From NCBI GenBank assembly GCA_036346225.1, contig JARFIW010001670.1:3472001-3536000 (forward strand): 64,000 bases of DNA. Direction: 5' to 3'. The notes beneath the pieces are model-generated. The model was not told where the DNA came from and searched no databases. It worked only from the letters and a program-made list of their open reading frames with translations. Positions 45,001-50,646 of this stretch are shown piece by piece. Source of the DNA: Platerodrilus igneus. Its lineage: Eukaryota > Arthropoda > Insecta > Coleoptera > Lycidae. A program made the position numbers and the translations under genes. The number at the start of each line of letters is the position of its first letter. Within the stretch, counting starts at the first letter, position 1.

Positions 45001-46229
45001 AAATAATCTATAGATAAATAATGTATGTACACTAAAAATTAAATTTCTTAAAGGAGATAACCCTAAGCCTAATGGTATAATTTACCAATTCGGAAACTAT
45101 AAAAATTAAATAAATTTTAAACATTTCTAGGAAATGTTTTGAAAAATCACCACGTTATACTTGTTCTAATATTTTCAATGCCTACAACCTAACGAATAGA
45201 AATCAGCAAAAGTATTAAAACATTCTAAAACGGAAAAAAGCTATTCGTTTTCTTCGTGGACAAAAGTTGATAAACTCACATAAAATTACTGTATCTCTGT
45301 AGCTGCTTCATGAGAAGTATAACAAACTTGGCAAAAACTACCTGATATATTTGCTTAATTACCAATTCGCAGCGGTCAACGGTTTGGAAGAGATTCCATG
45401 TAATCACAGAAACGGCAGATGAATTCAAGGTAAGAACAAGATTTCCTAAACAATGATAAGTTCGGCCTTGCAATAAATATAAAACTGATGATGCAAAGAT
45501 AAAGTAGATATTTATAATGTTTTCTCAATCAAGGTACTAAGCAGAAACGCCAAAATAACTAAAAAATCCACTCTATAAATTCATGGACAAACATTTCGAA
45601 TCAGAGGTCATAGTTGACTATAATTATAGGGGTATGTGTCTAGATGGTTGTATCAACATTTAAACAAATATATAAAGCGTTTGGTGTAGATTCTACCTCA
45701 TACTGTTTTCTTTTCTTAATCGAATACTGTTATACTGATTTCTGCAGTGTTAAAATTTCCAATAACAATAATTTAATTTATTCTCATTTTAGGAAACAAT
45801 GCCCGTCACGCAATTGCAAAATTCTGATGATGTTTCGGCTAAAACTATTAGTCATTATGTTCAGTTTATAGAGACAGCTAAATTTCAGCAATATGATTAT
45901 GGGATTCCGATGAATTTCTTAAAATATGGTTCACCTGTACCGCCATTATATGATTTATCAAAGATAAATGTTCCTGTATACCTTATGCGATCAGAAAATG
46001 ATTTAATGGCAACGAGAAAAGTAAATAGCTTTAGTATGAAGGTATATATTACTTAAGTATGTTCTAGAATGTGGAAAGATTATATAACAACCTACCCCAA
46101 GGTGTTAAAGAGCGTCCGATATATACAATATCTTATGACAAATTCAGCCATTTAGATTTTATGAGTGCCAAAGACGTTGTACAATTACTATATAATGATC
46201 TATTGACCTTTGTAGATAGCCTAGTGTAA
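12320..46229 (+). CDS. Acid lipase (lipase 3-like), five visible exons
   Basis: Secreted alpha/beta-hydrolase that cleaves triglycerides or cholesteryl esters (AB-hydrolase-associated lipase family; gastric/lysosomal acid lipase relatives, greatly expanded in insects). Five exons join in phase to 1095 nt, 364 residues plus stop. Visible landmarks in order: PEIIQRHGY and NDGYIL (family N-terminal region), [13 protein letters not shown] (oxyanion-hole HG), [14 protein letters not shown], nucleophile [25 protein letters not shown], catalytic Asp in RSENDLMA, and catalytic His in FSHLDF near the C-terminus. Family members are usually about 400 residues, so about 35-50 N-terminal residues with the signal peptide are missing and must lie in an unidentified upstream exon. 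All triad residues are present and no exon contains a stop, so the gene may be functional. The third exon junction is unusual (see its entry). Confidence 0.85.
12657..12757 (-). mobile_element. tRNA-like / SINE-like relic
   Basis: Read on the - strand, the order is tRNA-like: a D-arm-like CTGGGGTAATTGG, an anticodon-arm-like CGACCCGAAAGCTGAAG, then GGGTTTGAATTC, close to the pol III box B consensus GGTTCRAATCC. The T-loop and D-loop deviate from a functional tRNA and no clean acceptor stem is seen. I read it as the head of a tRNA-derived SINE or a decayed tRNA pseudogene, not an active tRNA. Confidence 0.45.
12758..13144. other. Intron sequence, nothing recognised
   Basis: Part of lipase intron 1. 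AT-rich, without open frames or repeats that I can support. Confidence 0.5.
13145..13870. repeat. Composite minisatellite, about 281-bp period, with CA tracts
   Basis: Three partial units follow each other. Markers recur at 281 bp: TACAAACACGAACACC at about 13256 versus its diverged copy at about 13537, and GGCTGCCGATGGTCCTG at about 13380 versus about 13661. A first, shorter unit begins near 13145. Each unit combines unique sequence (containing GGACTGATAAGG and GAGCGTTCTT) with a (CA)n or (CT)n tract. Open frames through the CA tracts are repeat artefacts. Confidence 0.8.
15263..15359. repeat. Compound (CG)n(CA)n(TA)n(CA)n microsatellite
   Basis: Successive CGCGCG, CACACA, TATATA and again CACACA runs over about 97 bp, all alternating purine-pyrimidine and so potentially Z-DNA forming in part. 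Confidence 0.95.
17912..17990. repeat. (AT)n microsatellite
   Basis: About 80 bp of mostly alternating A and T, with an interruption around TTTATATATTTATG. Confidence 0.95.
19994..20033. repeat. (AT)n microsatellite
   Basis: Uninterrupted (AT)20 tract. Confidence 0.95.
20187..20285. repeat. (AT)n then (CA)n/(CG)n tract just upstream of lipase exon B
   Basis: A TATATA run is followed by CACACAGCACACACACGCGCGCGCACACACGC. It ends about 40 bp before the splice acceptor of lipase exon B. Confidence 0.9.
20326..20684 (+). CDS. Lipase exon B (nucleophile exon)
   Basis: Entered after TTTCTTTTTAG in phase 1 (2 nt complete the split Gly codon) and read for 119 further codons. It encodes [18 protein letters not shown], the [14 protein letters not shown] segment typical of acid lipases, and the nucleophile elbow YIGFSMGST, where Ser is the catalytic residue, followed by LAPIAF. 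The frame would hit a stop at 20720, so the exon must end earlier. The only phase-compatible exit I see is a GC donor, GAA|GCAAGT, at 20684/20685. Confidence 0.8.
20685..20731 (+). other. Putative 47-nt GC-AG intron of the lipase
   Basis: Donor GCAAGT and acceptor TGTTTTAG give a 47-nt intron that joins phase 0 to phase 0. The GT donor four bases further on gives the wrong phase and runs into a stop. A second intron in this gene (46021-46067) is also exactly 47 nt, which makes the size credible. The alternative is a small deletion or sequence error: relatives have roughly seven more residues at this place. Confidence 0.5.
20732..20881 (+). CDS. Lipase exon C
   Basis: 150 nt, phase 0 at both ends, with donor CCG|GTAAGA. 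It encodes [11 protein letters not shown] (aligning with the EFLP-type segment of relatives) and the conserved [16 protein letters not shown]. The downstream intron is 24.9 kb long and carries most of the mobile elements of the window. Confidence 0.8.
21110..21390 (-). mobile_element. LTR-like remnant related to 9279-9545
   Basis: The stretch GGGTGGGCACCACCAGTAATGT at 21319-21340 and its surroundings match 9479-9524. The matching order of flanking scraps (GGGATCT versus GGAGACCT on one side, a TTACGGGCC-like edge on the other) suggests copies of one LTR family in the same orientation. No internal genes remain. Confidence 0.4.
21391..23478. other. Intron sequence with GT-rich tract
   Basis: A moderately GC-richer stretch to about 22330 is probably old repeat DNA but has no recognisable domain. 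A (GT)n/(GC)n tract lies at 22818-22895. No gene is supported. Confidence 0.45.
23479..24519. repeat. Old duplication, copy A, left part
   Basis: Starting at GACGTC (23479) this segment aligns, with heavy but clearly collinear divergence, to 42651-44670. Shared blocks include TAAAGTACC, CTAAAATAAACGTA, ACTCTTTACTCTATT, GGGATTTCTGGAACTTCG-like sequence and ATAATTCC(A/G)AACTCTA. It is interrupted at 24520 by the BEL/Pao element and resumes at 31054. Confidence 0.75.
24520..24910 (-). mobile_element. BEL/Pao element, 3' LTR (391 bp)
   Basis: 391-bp direct repeat matching 30663-31053 with only about three substitutions. Bounded by TG...CA ends in + orientation (TGTAGGG...TAAACA). The 5-bp sequence CTATA precedes it at 24515-24519 and also follows the other LTR at 31054-31058, giving a perfect target-site duplication, as expected for BEL/Pao integration. 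Confidence 0.95.
25008..25208 (-). pseudogene. BEL/Pao polyprotein C-terminal segment (DUF5641)
   Basis: The frame encodes [28 protein letters not shown] and [19 protein letters not shown], the DUF5641 signature found after the integrase core of BEL/Pao polyproteins. It ends in a normal stop about 100 bp before the LTR. It is separated from the preceding segment by a frameshift near the WF/YPTSEA boundary (about 25200). Confidence 0.85.
25169..25393 (-). pseudogene. BEL/Pao integrase C-terminal linker fragment
   Basis: The frame carries [13 protein letters not shown] and [19 protein letters not shown], typical of the region between the integrase core and DUF5641 in BEL elements. It overlaps both neighbours in other frames; frameshifts lie near 25395 and 25205. 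Confidence 0.85.
25377..25820 (-). pseudogene. BEL/Pao integrase catalytic core fragment
   Basis: The segment holds the second and third acidic residues of the DDE integrase core: the Asp of [11 protein letters not shown] and the Glu of [15 protein letters not shown], after [15 protein letters not shown]. The first catalytic Asp ([10 protein letters not shown]) lies in the preceding frame. Between GGPF and LFVCFSTKA about 15 residues usual in the family are missing, which suggests a small deletion besides the frame change at about 25810. Confidence 0.85.
25684..28032 (-). pseudogene. BEL/Pao reverse transcriptase, RNase H and integrase N-part
   Basis: A long open frame of 782 codons. From the N-terminus it shows the RT fingers ([20 protein letters not shown]), palm ([12 protein letters not shown]) and catalytic YADDLI box; an RNase H-like block with [17 protein letters not shown]; then the integrase zinc-binding HHCC region (CHKTYLHPG ... 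[13 protein letters not shown]) and the first integrase Asp in [10 protein letters not shown]. After that it runs out of frame into the neighbouring integrase frame. Upstream, the link to the protease frame is broken by a single-base shift in a TTATTATTA run near 28035. This is the best-preserved part of the element. Confidence 0.92.
28041..28724 (-). pseudogene. BEL/Pao aspartic protease (DUF1758-like)
   Basis: Starts with the active-site region [10 protein letters not shown], in which DCGS takes the place of the usual D-T/S-G-S, and continues with [22 protein letters not shown] and [10 protein letters not shown], the order seen in DUF1758 peptidases of BEL/Pao. It is in the same frame as the zinc-knuckle part of gag upstream; an in-frame stop lies between them (about 28770). 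It ends at a frameshift before the RT frame. Confidence 0.88.
28773..29350 (-). pseudogene. BEL/Pao gag C-terminal part with three zinc knuckles
   Basis: Encodes a Ser/Lys-rich linker and three consecutive CCHC-type knuckles: [27 protein letters not shown] and [14 protein letters not shown], the last with His for the final Cys. These bind the genomic RNA in the capsid. The frame is open upstream to about 29370, where a five-T run shifts it relative to the N-terminal gag frame. Confidence 0.88.
29359..30138 (-). pseudogene. BEL/Pao gag N-terminal part (DUF1759 region)
   Basis: The first ATG of the frame is at 30138; codons upstream start at a GTG and belong to the leader. The segment contains an N-terminal helical region rich in Leu and Glu, then [20 protein letters not shown] and [20 protein letters not shown], hallmark sequences of the DUF1759 capsid-like domain of BEL/Pao gag. 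It stops prematurely at 29359 after the homopolymer frameshift at about 29375. Confidence 0.9.
30139..30662 (-). other. BEL/Pao leader and primer-binding site
   Basis: Non-coding leader between the 5' LTR and gag. On the - strand, the sequence two bases inside the LTR edge reads TGGTTCCTTTCGACCGC, starting with the TGG expected opposite a tRNA 3' CCA. The matching tRNA was not identified. Confidence 0.55.
30663..31053 (-). mobile_element. BEL/Pao element, 5' LTR (391 bp)
   Basis: Same length as the 24520-24910 copy and differs from it at about three positions (C/T, T/G and A/G). It is followed at 31054-31058 by CTATA, the second copy of the target duplication. Confidence 0.95.
31054..31505. 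repeat. Old duplication, copy A, right part
   Basis: Continues the alignment of 23479-24519 after the BEL insertion. It matches 44680-45112, with shared blocks such as TCTCTA(T/C)CTAACATAA, TAGCGTGTG, GATAATGTCATA-like sequence, CAACGTTATA and AATAACCCTA. Confidence 0.75.
31506..32203. other. Intron sequence, nothing recognised
   Basis: AT-rich, with a pyrimidine-rich stretch near 31870-31960. No open frame or repeat was supported. Confidence 0.45.
32204..33570. mobile_element. Non-autonomous hAT element with CGATTAATCG arrays
   Basis: 1367 bp bounded by imperfect inverted termini: TAGGGCTGGCAA at the left and TTGCCAGCACTA at the right, fitting the hAT YARNG-type start. An exact 8-bp duplication, GAACAGAC, lies at 32196-32203 and 33571-33578, as expected for hAT transposition. 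Both ends carry subterminal arrays (about 32220-32560 and 33365-33555) built from overlapping ATTCGATTAATCG-like units, in which CGATTAATCG is a perfect palindrome. The central 800 bp have no transposase frame, so a related autonomous element must supply the enzyme. The element sits in lipase intron 3. Confidence 0.93.
33753..33923 (+). CDS. Small very basic ORF of unknown function
   Basis: An ATG-initiated frame of 56 codons lies in a purine-rich stretch directly after the hAT element. The product is strongly basic, with [13 protein letters not shown] followed by [15 protein letters not shown] do not recognise it. The preceding 160 bp are also purine-rich and unlike the surrounding intron, so this may be the leader and N-terminal scrap of a mobile element rather than a host gene. 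It could also be a chance frame. Confidence 0.25.
   Translation: MTNRKRNKRKLKREMIEDNKNNTTKSKRSYKVAEKKETLAASSNVTLVRKHPQERE
34000..35870 (-). pseudogene. Decayed Ty3/gypsy retrotransposon (gag and RT/RNase H scraps)
   Basis: Several - strand frames, broken by many stops, keep gypsy landmarks in the correct order. Near 35700-35460 a gag segment reads [21 protein letters not shown] and later [10 protein letters not shown], a known gypsy gag pattern. Near 34710-34680 the RT catalytic box reads RYLDDIII. Then come [15 protein letters not shown] at about 34570, [14 protein letters not shown] at about 34390 and the RNase H start [20 protein letters not shown] at about 34180. Protease and integrase were not found. 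The copy is clearly dead and older than the BEL element. Confidence 0.75.
35893..36536 (-). mobile_element. LTR-like direct repeat, copy 1 (about 644 bp)
   Basis: Collinear with 38352-38946 at clearly high identity, with about 45 extra bases near 36060. Shared blocks include TACGTAAATGAAGTAGAGTA, AATAATTTTTAATAAAGGGT and GTTTCACTAAACACA. Given the gag and protease frames between the two repeats, I read them as LTRs of a gypsy element on the - strand. The LTR ends are not crisp TG...CA. Confidence 0.7.
36600..37295 (-). pseudogene. Gypsy-type aspartic protease region (broken)
   Basis: The frame at 37291-37010 encodes an acidic linker and then [14 protein letters not shown], the DTGS active site of a retropepsin. 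The frame at 36940-36617 continues with [20 protein letters not shown], matching the C-terminal half of gypsy proteases, before drifting into sequence I cannot assign. At least two frameshifts occur. RT and integrase are absent between here and the left LTR, so most of pol is deleted. Confidence 0.7.
37296..38215 (-). pseudogene. Gypsy-type gag remnant
   Basis: The - strand sequence from about 38210 reads an amphipathic coiled-coil-like stretch ([20 protein letters not shown]) with one in-frame TAG. A capsid-like region follows: [20 protein letters not shown] and [15 protein letters not shown], resembling the FxxxxxxKYW motif of gypsy gag. Then come [15 protein letters not shown] and an Asn/Arg-rich tail leading into the protease. 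Frames change near 37620 and 37570. The product would have packaged element RNA; the copy is dead. Confidence 0.65.
38352..38946 (-). mobile_element. LTR-like direct repeat, copy 2 (about 595 bp)
   Basis: Second copy of the 35893-36536 repeat and the presumed 5' LTR of the - strand gypsy element whose gag begins near 38210. Just inside it, the - strand reads TTTGGCACAGAACTG, a possible primer site. Confidence 0.7.
38947..39594. other. Flank between gypsy LTR and hAT element
   Basis: A GC-richer stretch at 39090-39240 has an open frame (38981-39232) without recognisable domain; it may be leader sequence of another retroelement. No gene is supported. Confidence 0.4.
40183..41758 (+). pseudogene. 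hAT transposase, broken (BED finger to dimerisation domain)
   Basis: The ATG at 40183 starts [20 protein letters not shown], shifts frame near 40245, and continues at 40270 with the BED finger [10 protein letters not shown] ... HLNKMH. Around 40560 the sequence jumps from GKPHTIGEE to [15 protein letters not shown]. Relatives have roughly 100 more residues there, including the first catalytic Asp (LDEST region), so that residue is missing. Then follow [18 protein letters not shown], the second acidic block [25 protein letters not shown] and [14 protein letters not shown]. Frameshifts occur at about 41035, 41330 and 41555. The last frame holds the dimerisation block [19 protein letters not shown] and ends at 41758. 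Not functional. Confidence 0.9.
41953..42000. repeat. (TA)n microsatellite inside the hAT element
   Basis: About 24 TA repeats between the transposase frame and the right terminus. Confidence 0.95.
42125..42650. other. Intron sequence, nothing recognised
   Basis: AT-rich DNA between the hAT right terminus and the start of duplication copy B. The first eight bases are the target duplication. Confidence 0.5.
42651..45112. repeat. Old duplication, copy B
   Basis: Collinear with 23479-24519 plus 31054-31505. About 970 bp near 43040-44010 have no counterpart in copy A and look like an extra insertion in B or a loss in A. The BEL element of copy A is absent: copy B reads straight through near 44667-44680 (GTTACTTCTTTCAATGG). 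Divergence is high, so the duplication is much older than the BEL insertion. Frames such as 44399-44605 have no recognisable family. Confidence 0.75.
45113..45792. other. 3' end of lipase intron 3
   Basis: AT-rich sequence ending in the acceptor TTATTCTCATTTTAG for exon D. Nothing else is recognised. Confidence 0.5.
45793..46020 (+). CDS. Lipase exon D (catalytic Asp)
   Basis: 228 nt, phase 0 at both ends. It encodes [20 protein letters not shown], the family's characteristic HY.Q....KF.QYDYG block, then [16 protein letters not shown] and [11 protein letters not shown], in which the Asp is the expected catalytic acid. The donor is AAA|GTAAAT. Confidence 0.88.
46021..46067 (+). other. 47-nt GT-AG intron of the lipase
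   Basis: Donor GTAAAT, acceptor TGTTCTAG; phase 0. Reading through without splicing meets a stop at 46054 and loses the conserved continuation, whereas splicing gives [17 protein letters not shown] as in relatives. Confidence 0.8.
46068..46229 (+). CDS. Lipase exon E (catalytic His, C-terminus)
   Basis: 53 codons plus TAA. It encodes [13 protein letters not shown] and [15 protein letters not shown], with the catalytic His in FSHLDF, and ends [10 protein letters not shown]. An AATAAA lies at 46350-46355, about 120 bp after the stop, and is the likely poly(A) signal. Confidence 0.9.
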   Translation, partial: NVERLYNNLPQGVKERPIYTISYDKFSHLDFMSAKDVVQLLYNDLLTFVDSLV

Positions 46230-46708
46230 ATCATATTACATCTATCTTTGACTACCAATGTTATTCTTTTATATTATTGGAAATGTAAAATTTGATGAAT
46301 TGTATTTACAAAAACTTTCCTTACTAAATTTTTAAAGGTTTTTATTTTGAATAAAGCACTTCATCAATTAACAACCTGTATTAAAGTAATAGGCATGCCA
46401 GTAGCAGGTTATGGAATAAAATAATATATGAAATTGTATTGTAATGGGAAAATGTTGTAGGTCCCTACTTACCACATAATTACGATGTATATGTCGAACT
46501 ACCAACTAATTAAACAATTTCTAGAAACAATTGTAGTTAACTAGTACGTAGATGAGGTAATTAATTAGTTTAAGACTACAAATTGAACACTCCTAGAATA
46601 GAAGTTCAGGCATAACATTTATTTTGATAATATTGACCCTTAGTACCCTATACAAATTATTATTATTAAATACTTGAATAATTAGTTTTAATAAATTGAT
46701 GCCAATAA
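46230..46708 (+). other. Lipase 3' UTR and flank
   Basis: Contains AATAAA at 46350-46355. The remainder is AT-rich without recognisable features. Confidence 0.5.
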
Positions 46709-47029
46709 CTCAAATCGTCCACTACAAAAAGCGAGAATCTAAAAATGGCTCAAAAGTTACAAAGATGCCACACTGAAGTTAGTGCAACTTCTTCACATCA
46801 CACCGCTGAACTGTTAAGAAATAAATTTGTAAAATCCTTTAGTAAGAGAGATTTCTTTGATACGATAAATATGTTTATAGATGTGATGAACACTCAATGT
46901 GTGCACGATTTAAAATTCTCGGGGGAATGTGCGTTCGGTGTTGATCTAGAAGAGGAGATAGAAATTCAAAACCAGGTGATATCAGCAGTTGAGGTTCTAA
47001 AGTTTGGATCACAAGGAAGCTGGAAATAG
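46709..47029 (+). pseudogene. P-element/THAP9-like transposase fragment
   Basis: An open frame of about 106 codons (first ATG 46745) resembles the middle part of P-type (THAP9-like) transposases: SENLKMAQKL, SATSSHHTAELL, then the FFDTINMFIDVMNTQ block that matches the F...N..FD..N pattern, a CAFGVDLEEE segment, and SQGSWK just where relatives have a WKPFQKG motif. The frame stops there. No THAP zinc finger or catalytic residues are seen. It is most likely a dead scrap, 500 bp downstream of the lipase. An unrelated host exon cannot be excluded. Confidence 0.45.
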
Positions 47030-49593
47030 CTTAAAAATATCTAGACTACTCAGGTGGGTGGATGGAAGAGTGAATCTGTGGTAGCTTACCTCCTTTATGT
47101 GCGTTGTCTGATCTGGTTAAAGCAGCAAATAAATTGTATTTGATATACATGTAGATCAGTTGATGAGTCGTTCTAACGCTAGTAAAGTACTTTGAAGTTT
47201 TAAAAACCACTTTTGGGAATGAAAAAAGTTTTGTTAAAAGACTTGAGTGCGAAATTTTTATCCGGATCCAATATCTAAATCAGGAGCAAAACGGGTGCCA
47301 CTATAAGAGAAAAAATTAGCAAGTGATATAAGAAACTTCAACTGTTCTTTATTTAACTAATATAAACCTAATTATTCACAAGTATTTAAAGGGAATACTT
47401 ATTGTACTGGGATGCTGTACAGAGATAACTAATAATAATTACTAATTGCACTCATTTCTTAACACGACGGATAAAATATATTTATTACTAAATTCGGCTA
47501 CGTAATTTATCTATAGATCTTTAATCAATTAACATAAGCACTCGCTGTTCTTAAATCAAATGGACATTAAGCGTATTTATTTTAGCTACCCGAATAACAA
47601 TTTAGTTCATACTACTTATGGATTAACACTTTAACTGACTTGACTGTCAGATTGCATGGTTTATATAACAAACTAACATAGCGTTCAGAGGCTTCCAGAG
47701 ATTACAAGGTTTTTCTTGAATCTATTGCTTTGTATGCCTTATATTTGGAATTTAAATACACCTATGTAACTATCGTCATACAGTTGTTGGATTAATGGCT
47801 TTATCCATTCCAATTCTAAACCTTTCGGTACCATTGCTACAATGATCAGTTAAATCATTCAATTGGTCAACTTTAAAAGGTACATATTTTCATAGAAAAT
47901 GTTTTTTAAAATTTAGATGTAGAATTTTTGTTTGCTGGAAGCTAAAAGAACTTAAGAATAAATATTGTCAAAATATGCCGTTAATGTACAATGATAGTGG
48001 CGATGTACTTGGTTAATTAACAAGTACTTGCCTAAATTAAATCACTCTAGGGTGTAAATAAGAATATACTTATTTGGTTCAAATAACAATAAATGTTCAT
48101 AAATTATCCGTTTTTTAGGTAAAAATGCTACTATAATCTAAACATATGTAGTTCCGTCTTAATTACGAAAGTATTAAGTATTTCTGATTGACATTTTATA
48201 ACTATTAATCTTTTCGTTACAAAATATTGTTTAATTATACCATTATAGCAAATATTGAAGTTATACAGAAGCAGGAAACCGCGCTAACCCTACCTACGTT
48301 ACTAGTTGGTTCGTCCCCACCACTTTAGTTATGTACTTTATACCGAACAACTTTTTATTAAATTCAACCTTGATTTTTAATATGAGGTGCGTGTATTTAC
48401 ATTTGATCAGAAACTTCTAAACAAAATTCACACCGACCAATGCGTGGAATGAGATAAAAATTTGTATTATGATTAGTGCACATAAAATAACTGTGTGAGG
48501 AAACAATAGAGAAAGTAATAACTACCCATTAAAGTTTTTATTGTTAAATCAAATAGTTAGAATTAAGTTAAATACTGATATTTGAACTTGAACTTAAATC
48601 ATTAATAAGGGCACAATTTGTAGTAGTGCCATCAACTACTACCTGAAATCAAAACTGCATGAGAGCCTAGAATCCTAAAATATCTTACTACACTAACAAA
48701 TCAAAATGGACGATAATTGCATATAGCTATCTTTTAGATAGAGAAGGCCACATTATTGTAATGGATTTTGCGTTATATGTTGTTGATATATAGAGTAAAT
48801 AGAACAAAAGTTCCATGCACTGTTGCCTAAAAACAGCTGATGGAAAAGTCCTCATGAACTAGTACTAAACTTCACCTCAGCGGTCGAGCAATGAGCAGGC
48901 AATTCAAAGAAAGACGAAGGAAATTCATTTGATAAAAAGTTGAACGCTACTGCACCTAACTAAATGAAAATAATAAACTAACGTAGGATGGTACAGGAAA
49001 CCTAGGGATGTGTATGTAAGTTACTAGGCTTATATTTCATAATTATGCCGACAATTCTTAATATTCTAAAATGTACGTATAAAATCTAACTGCCTCTTGG
49101 TTACTTTGTAATTAATTGCTTAATTAAGGTCTATATAAATTTGATAATACTCGCCATAGTTAAAAGGATCGATTAGGCTAGCAAGACATTGCTGTTTTAA
49201 CTAAAGTCGCAGGTTGTACTTAAGCCGTTTTTTACCTTCAACATTATTGAACTCTTTCAAACTCGCCTAATTTATAACTCAGCGCATATACTCAAAAGCG
49301 TCGGAATGTAATCGACCCCGTGAATTCCAAACAATAAATAACGAATTACTAAGTGATAACCTTAGAACGCAGAAATGCATTACACAAACTGTACACAATA
49401 TTCAACTCACGTGGTATATTTAATGTTAGATATAGATCAATAAATTTAGATCAATATACGAGGGAATGACTATAATTATTATTTCTCTACAAACTTTTCT
49501 TAACTATATGGCCATCCTACCTAGTGTTAAAATTTTCTATTTTATCAAACCGTAGTTAAAATACGAGGCGCGACAGTTTGTTGGCTATCCCGG
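47030..49593. other. Long AT-rich stretch without supported gene
   Basis: No open frame with a recognisable domain, no long repeat and no RNA gene seen on either strand. Confidence 0.5.
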
Positions 49594-49740
49594 TTGACCA
49601 AGCCCAGAGTTACCGTTAATCCTTTTGTCACTGGTGCACTGCTTTGGAATTCAATTCCGCTAAGTATCCGCAATGCTCCGACAAGTTATAAATTTCGCAG
49701 ACTATCTTTTGAGCATCTACAGACGGTCGGAACGTATTAG
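49594..49740 (+). pseudogene. LINE ORF2 C-terminal tail
   Basis: An in-frame tail reads PFVTGALLWNSIPLSIRNAP and SYKFRRLSFEHLQ, the WNSLP..IR...S...F+..L motif that closes ORF2 in many APE-type LINEs, followed by TAG. About 70 bp of AT-rich 3' UTR with AATAATAAAA follow. The rest of the element is missing: a 5'-truncated insertion. It is a different family from the LINEs further right. Confidence 0.65.
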
Positions 49741-50528
49741 TCATTGTTATCGTACGTTTGACCCCTTTTCTTCAGCTGCATTCGTTGTGTGTTTGAATGC
49801 TTATAATAATAAAACTAATTTGATTTTAAATTAATTAAGCAAAAGTGCTGGGGAACTTGGGAATCACAGGCTGCTTACACCCCTTCACAACCACCGAATA
49901 TCAGAGAAATGAGGTATTTAATTGTAAAACAAAAGAAGGGGGCCGAACTGCATCTAACAAGTAAGAACTGCGCCTATGATCAACGACAACAAACATAGAA
50001 ACAAGAGGACAATTGTTGAAAGCATATATGGGAAGCACAGCACGTATGCCTATGAAATACGGGCAGTAGGAAAAGTAGACAGAAAGACGGTAGCCGCCTT
50101 TTGGGATGTTGTGCTTCAGATGTATGAGGATAATAGCATGGACAGACAAAGTTAATAACAAATAGGTTATAGAAATAGTAGGGGAATAAAAATATCTGTG
50201 GAAAAAGATAAGAGAAATAGAAGGGCAGAATACGTTCTAAGGCATTTTGGAGAATAGTATGGAATATATTACAAGCAGAGATAGGAAAAAGGAGATAGAT
50301 GTAGACCTAGATAAGATAGTGATAAATGCAGACTGTGTGCAAATTTGAGGGAAATATTTAGGTTAGTTCAGAATAGGAAACAATGAGGGTACGCATCTAA
50401 CAAGTTCCAGGACTGAAGATCTAATGATGATGATGAAGCCAAAGGAAATGGATTTCTTTATCTAATATTTGAAACCTTAGTTCTACTTACAACAACTACT
50501 CACTGCTTGTAGTTCATCACGCTACACT
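49741..50528 (+). other. Unrecognised purine-rich repeat remnant
   Basis: From about 49895 to 50440 the + strand is unusually purine-rich and GC-richer. A frame near 49955-50150 reads KRTIVESIYGKHSTYAYEIR and TVAAFWDVVLQMYEDN, then stops. Open pieces continue to a TGATGATGATGA tract near 50427. This looks like an old mobile-element fragment, perhaps the end of a LINE, but I cannot name the family. Confidence 0.35.
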
Positions 50529-50531
50529 TCC

Positions 50532-50533
<2 letters not shown>

Positions 50534-50570
<37 letters not shown>

Positions 50571-50571
50571 C
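50534..50571. repeat. (ATT)n array 1
   Basis: About 13 ATT units directly at the 3' side of the - strand RLE LINE copy 1. Confidence 0.95.
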
Positions 50572-50609
50572 TAATCATTCTCATAACTACATGTAGCTAT
50601 GGTAAACTT

Positions 50610-50646
50610 AATTAGTGGAAGGATAATTTAACCCGGCCCACTAATT
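50610..50646 (-). ncRNA. 3' hairpin of RLE LINE copy 1
   Basis: ATTAGTGG (50611-50618) can pair with CCACTAAT (50638-50645). On the element strand the first arm begins within the stop codon of the ORF. Copy 2 has ATTAGCGG/CCGCTAAT at the same place, preserving pairing. Confidence 0.55.

Noticed and set aside
49901..50161. 86-codon - strand frame
   Set aside because: No family signature; the + strand of this stretch looks more like an old element remnant.
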